This document shows positions 5,324 to 7,045 of a stretch of 7,045 nucleotides of DNA, one piece after another (position 1 is the first letter of the stretch; each line of letters begins with the position of its first letter). The DNA lies in the NCBI GenBank assembly GCA_007120915.1, contig SKMT01000451.1, positions 1 to 7,045 on the forward strand. The letters run 5' to 3'. Under the pieces are notes generated by a model that searched no databases, had not been told where the DNA came from, and saw only the letters and a list, made by a program, of their open reading frames with translations. The DNA is from Myxococcales bacterium. GTDB lineage: Bacteria > Myxococcota_A > Bradymonadia > Bradymonadales > Bradymonadaceae. The position numbers and the translations under genes were made by a program.

Positions 5324-7045
5324 TCACACCAACTCCTCCGGATCCCCCGCCAGAGTATCGCCGCCTAACGTCACCGTCATCTCAAAGGCCTCGGTGCCTT
5401 CGAAGGTCTCCGGAGATTGCCGGCGCGCCAGCAGATCGTCGCGGTGTTCGTTCCACCACTGCAATGCATCGTGCACCGTCCACTCCGTCTCGCATTCGCA
5501 TTCCATCAGCGCTGCCAGCACCTTGCGCATCGACGCCGGCCTGTCGGCAGGGTCCTGGGCAAGACAATCCATCACCAGTTCTTCCAGCGCCGGATCGACC
5601 GGCCGGCCCAGCACCTCCGACGGGGGTTCCACCTGCTCTTCGACCTGCGCGATCATCGTATCCACCGCCGAGTCACCCCGGTAGGGGTTGCACCCGCAAA
5701 GCAGCGTGTACATCACCGCTCCTACCGCGAAGATGTCCACACGCGGGTCATCGGACTGGCCCTTCCGAATCACCTCCGGGGCCATGTACCCCGGCGAGCC
5801 CTGGCGGTGATGCTTCTGGGTCAGCGAAATTCCCTCCGGTGCTTTCACGTCCTTGACCAGCCCGAAGTCCAGCACGGTGATCCGATCCGCCATCCCCCCT
5901 TCGTCGGTGATCATGATGTTGCCCGGCTTGACGTCCCGGTGGATCAACCCCGTCTGATGGGCCTCATTCAACGCCCCACACACCTGCTTCATCAGGTAGA
6001 CCACCCGGCCGTCCGACAGGGGGCCGGTATACTCGATAAACTCCTGGAGACTCACCCCGTCCAGATACTCCATCGCGTAGTAAAACAGCCCCTCGTCGGT
6101 CTCCCCGTAGTCGAACACCGTCACTGTGTTGGGATGGGTGAGCCGACAGGTAAGCTGGACTTCCCGCTCAAAACGTTTGATCGACTCCCGGTCGTACATC
6201 TCCGGTTTGAGCAATTTCACCGCCGTGGGCCGCTCCAACATCGCGTGTTCGGCGCGATAGACCTCTCCCATCCCACCGCCACCGATCTTCTCGGTAAGGC
6301 GGTATTTTCCGAACTCCTGAGCATCTTCGAACGCATCGTTGATTCGTCTGCGGTACCGCCTCGACATCCACATCGACAACAACACCGCCAGCACCACTCC
6401 CCCGAACCCCGCCGAAACAGCGAGGTTTCGCTGCCGGTCGACCGTTCCCGTCAAGTCCGCCCGCGGGATCACCGTGGCGACCACCAGCGTCTGATCGGCC
6501 AACTCGAACCGACTGAACCCGGCACGAATCCGGCCCGTGTCCTCGTGTTCGGCCTGTACGATCCCCTCTTCTGCACCATTGTCACGCCACTTCTCCCAGG
6601 CCATTCCCAGCGTACCCATGCCCAGCTCCTCCCAGCTCGACAGAATTTCATCAGCGACTACCTCCGGGTCTTCGTAGCGAGCCAGCGACGGAAGTCCCAC
6701 CAATTCTCCAGTCGGTGTCAGCACCGCCACCACTCCGTTTTCCGTCGGTTCCATCCCTATAGTGTGCTGGGAAATATCCGTCAGCGACACGCCCAGCGCC
6801 ACCACCTGCGCCCGGTCCTCGTCGGGCCGGGAGTAGCGGCGAGCCGCCGCCACCCCCGGCTCATCGAGGGTGTAAAGCACGAAGGGATCCGTCCAATGGG
6901 TCTGCCCTTCCGCCACTCCCATCACCCCGTCGTACCAGGGTTGTTGCAGCGATTCGCCAGCCGGTTCCGTTCGGCGATCCAGTTCATTGCCCGCCTCATC
7001 CCAGCGCAGCGTGATTCGCTCATCGCTGTTCTGGTCTTCGCGATA
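5324..7045 (-). CDS. Membrane Ser/Thr protein kinase with extracellular Cache-type sensor, N-terminus beyond the right edge
   Basis: The frame is open from the right edge to TGA at 5324-5326, giving 573 residues (numbered from the edge). Residues 36-200 read like a double-Cache sensor: PWYDGVMG, W51-TDPF, AAARRYSR, LGVSLTDIS (84-92), TPTGELVG (110-117). One membrane span follows at about 207-228, then a basic RRYRRR stop-transfer segment. The kinase domain starts near Y248 and is complete by Hanks criteria: glycine loop GGGGMGEV (255-262), AVK with K277, helix-C E295, HRDVKPGN with D371, K373 and N376, DFG 393-395, APE 422-424, and VDIFAVG of subdomain IX. It should therefore be active. A 60-residue Thr-containing tail (MTVTLGGDTLAG) ends the protein. 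The expected topology is an upstream membrane span off-window, a periplasmic sensor and a cytoplasmic kinase phosphorylating Ser/Thr in response to a small ligand. Ligand and substrates are unknown. GTG 6925 and ATG 6922 are not the start because Cache-like sequence continues upstream of them. Confidence 0.96.
   Translation of the reverse strand, partial: YREDQNSDERITLRWDEAGNELDRRTEPAGESLQQPWYDGVMGVAEGQTHWTDPFVLYTLDEPGVAAARRYSRPDEDRAQVVALGVSLTDISQHTIGMEPTENGVVAVLTPTGELVGLPSLARYEDPEVVADEILSSWEELGMGTLGMAWEKWRDNGAEEGIVQAEHEDTGRIRAGFSRFELADQTLVVATVIPRADLTGTVDRQRNLAVSAGFGGVVLAVLLSMWMSRRYRRRINDAFEDAQEFGKYRLTEKIGGGGMGEVYRAEHAMLERPTAVKLLKPEMYDRESIKRFEREVQLTCRLTHPNTVTVFDYGETDEGLFYYAMEYLDGVSLQEFIEYTGPLSDGRVVYLMKQVCGALNEAHQTGLIHRDVKPGNIMITDEGGMADRITVLDFGLVKDVKAPEGISLTQKHHRQGSPGYMAPEVIRKGQSDDPRVDIFAVGAVMYTLLCGCNPYRGDSAVDTMIAQVEEQVEPPSEVLGRPVDPALEELVMDCLAQDPADRPASMRKVLAALMECECETEWTVHDALQWWNEHRDDLLARRQSPETFEGTEAFEMTVTLGGDTLAGDPEELV

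Overview
The window looks like chromosomal DNA of a GC-rich, Gram-negative bacterium with a large signalling repertoire. The secreted lipoprotein has an Asp/Glu/Asn/Gln-rich tether after its lipid-modified Cys, its mature domain is unusually acidic, and a Ser/Thr kinase with a large extracellular sensor lies nearby. Together these suggest a myxobacterial or Bradymonadales-like lineage (Myxococcota, former Deltaproteobacteria), possibly from a saline habitat. This placement is inference from style and family distribution; no marker gene is present.

Layout: (1) 1-555, minus strand: N-terminal part of a multi-pass membrane protein that runs off the left edge. (2) 556-969: a 414-bp divergent spacer with a perfect 9-bp inverted repeat next to the membrane gene, an array of 14-bp tandem repeats, and a sigma70-like promoter for the rightward gene. 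(3) 970-3057, plus strand: a 695-aa lipoprotein with an alpha/beta-hydrolase-type GISQG nucleophile elbow. (4) 3058-3291: a spacer with a compact palindromic element bounded by 16-bp direct repeats. (5) 3292-4206, plus: a tandem-domain universal stress protein. (6) 4207-4410: the spacer between two convergent genes, holding heptamer repeats in opposite orientations that form a long inverted repeat. (7) 4411-5109, minus: a 5-formyltetrahydrofolate cyclo-ligase-family protein. (8) 5110-5323: a spacer with nine contiguous heptamers whose minus-strand transcript has a canonical G-quadruplex pattern. (9) 5324-7045, minus: the C-terminal 573 residues of a membrane Ser/Thr kinase with a Cache-type sensor, running off the right edge.

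The genes do not form one obvious pathway. All five are separated by spacers of more than 200 bp and are probably transcribed separately. The shared theme is sensing and stress (Cache kinase, Usp protein) plus envelope proteins. The most unusual property is in the spacers: three of the four carry short tandem repeats with unit length 7 or 14, each with a different sequence, and the fourth carries a different palindromic element. This resembles the heptameric short tandem repeats known from filamentous cyanobacteria.
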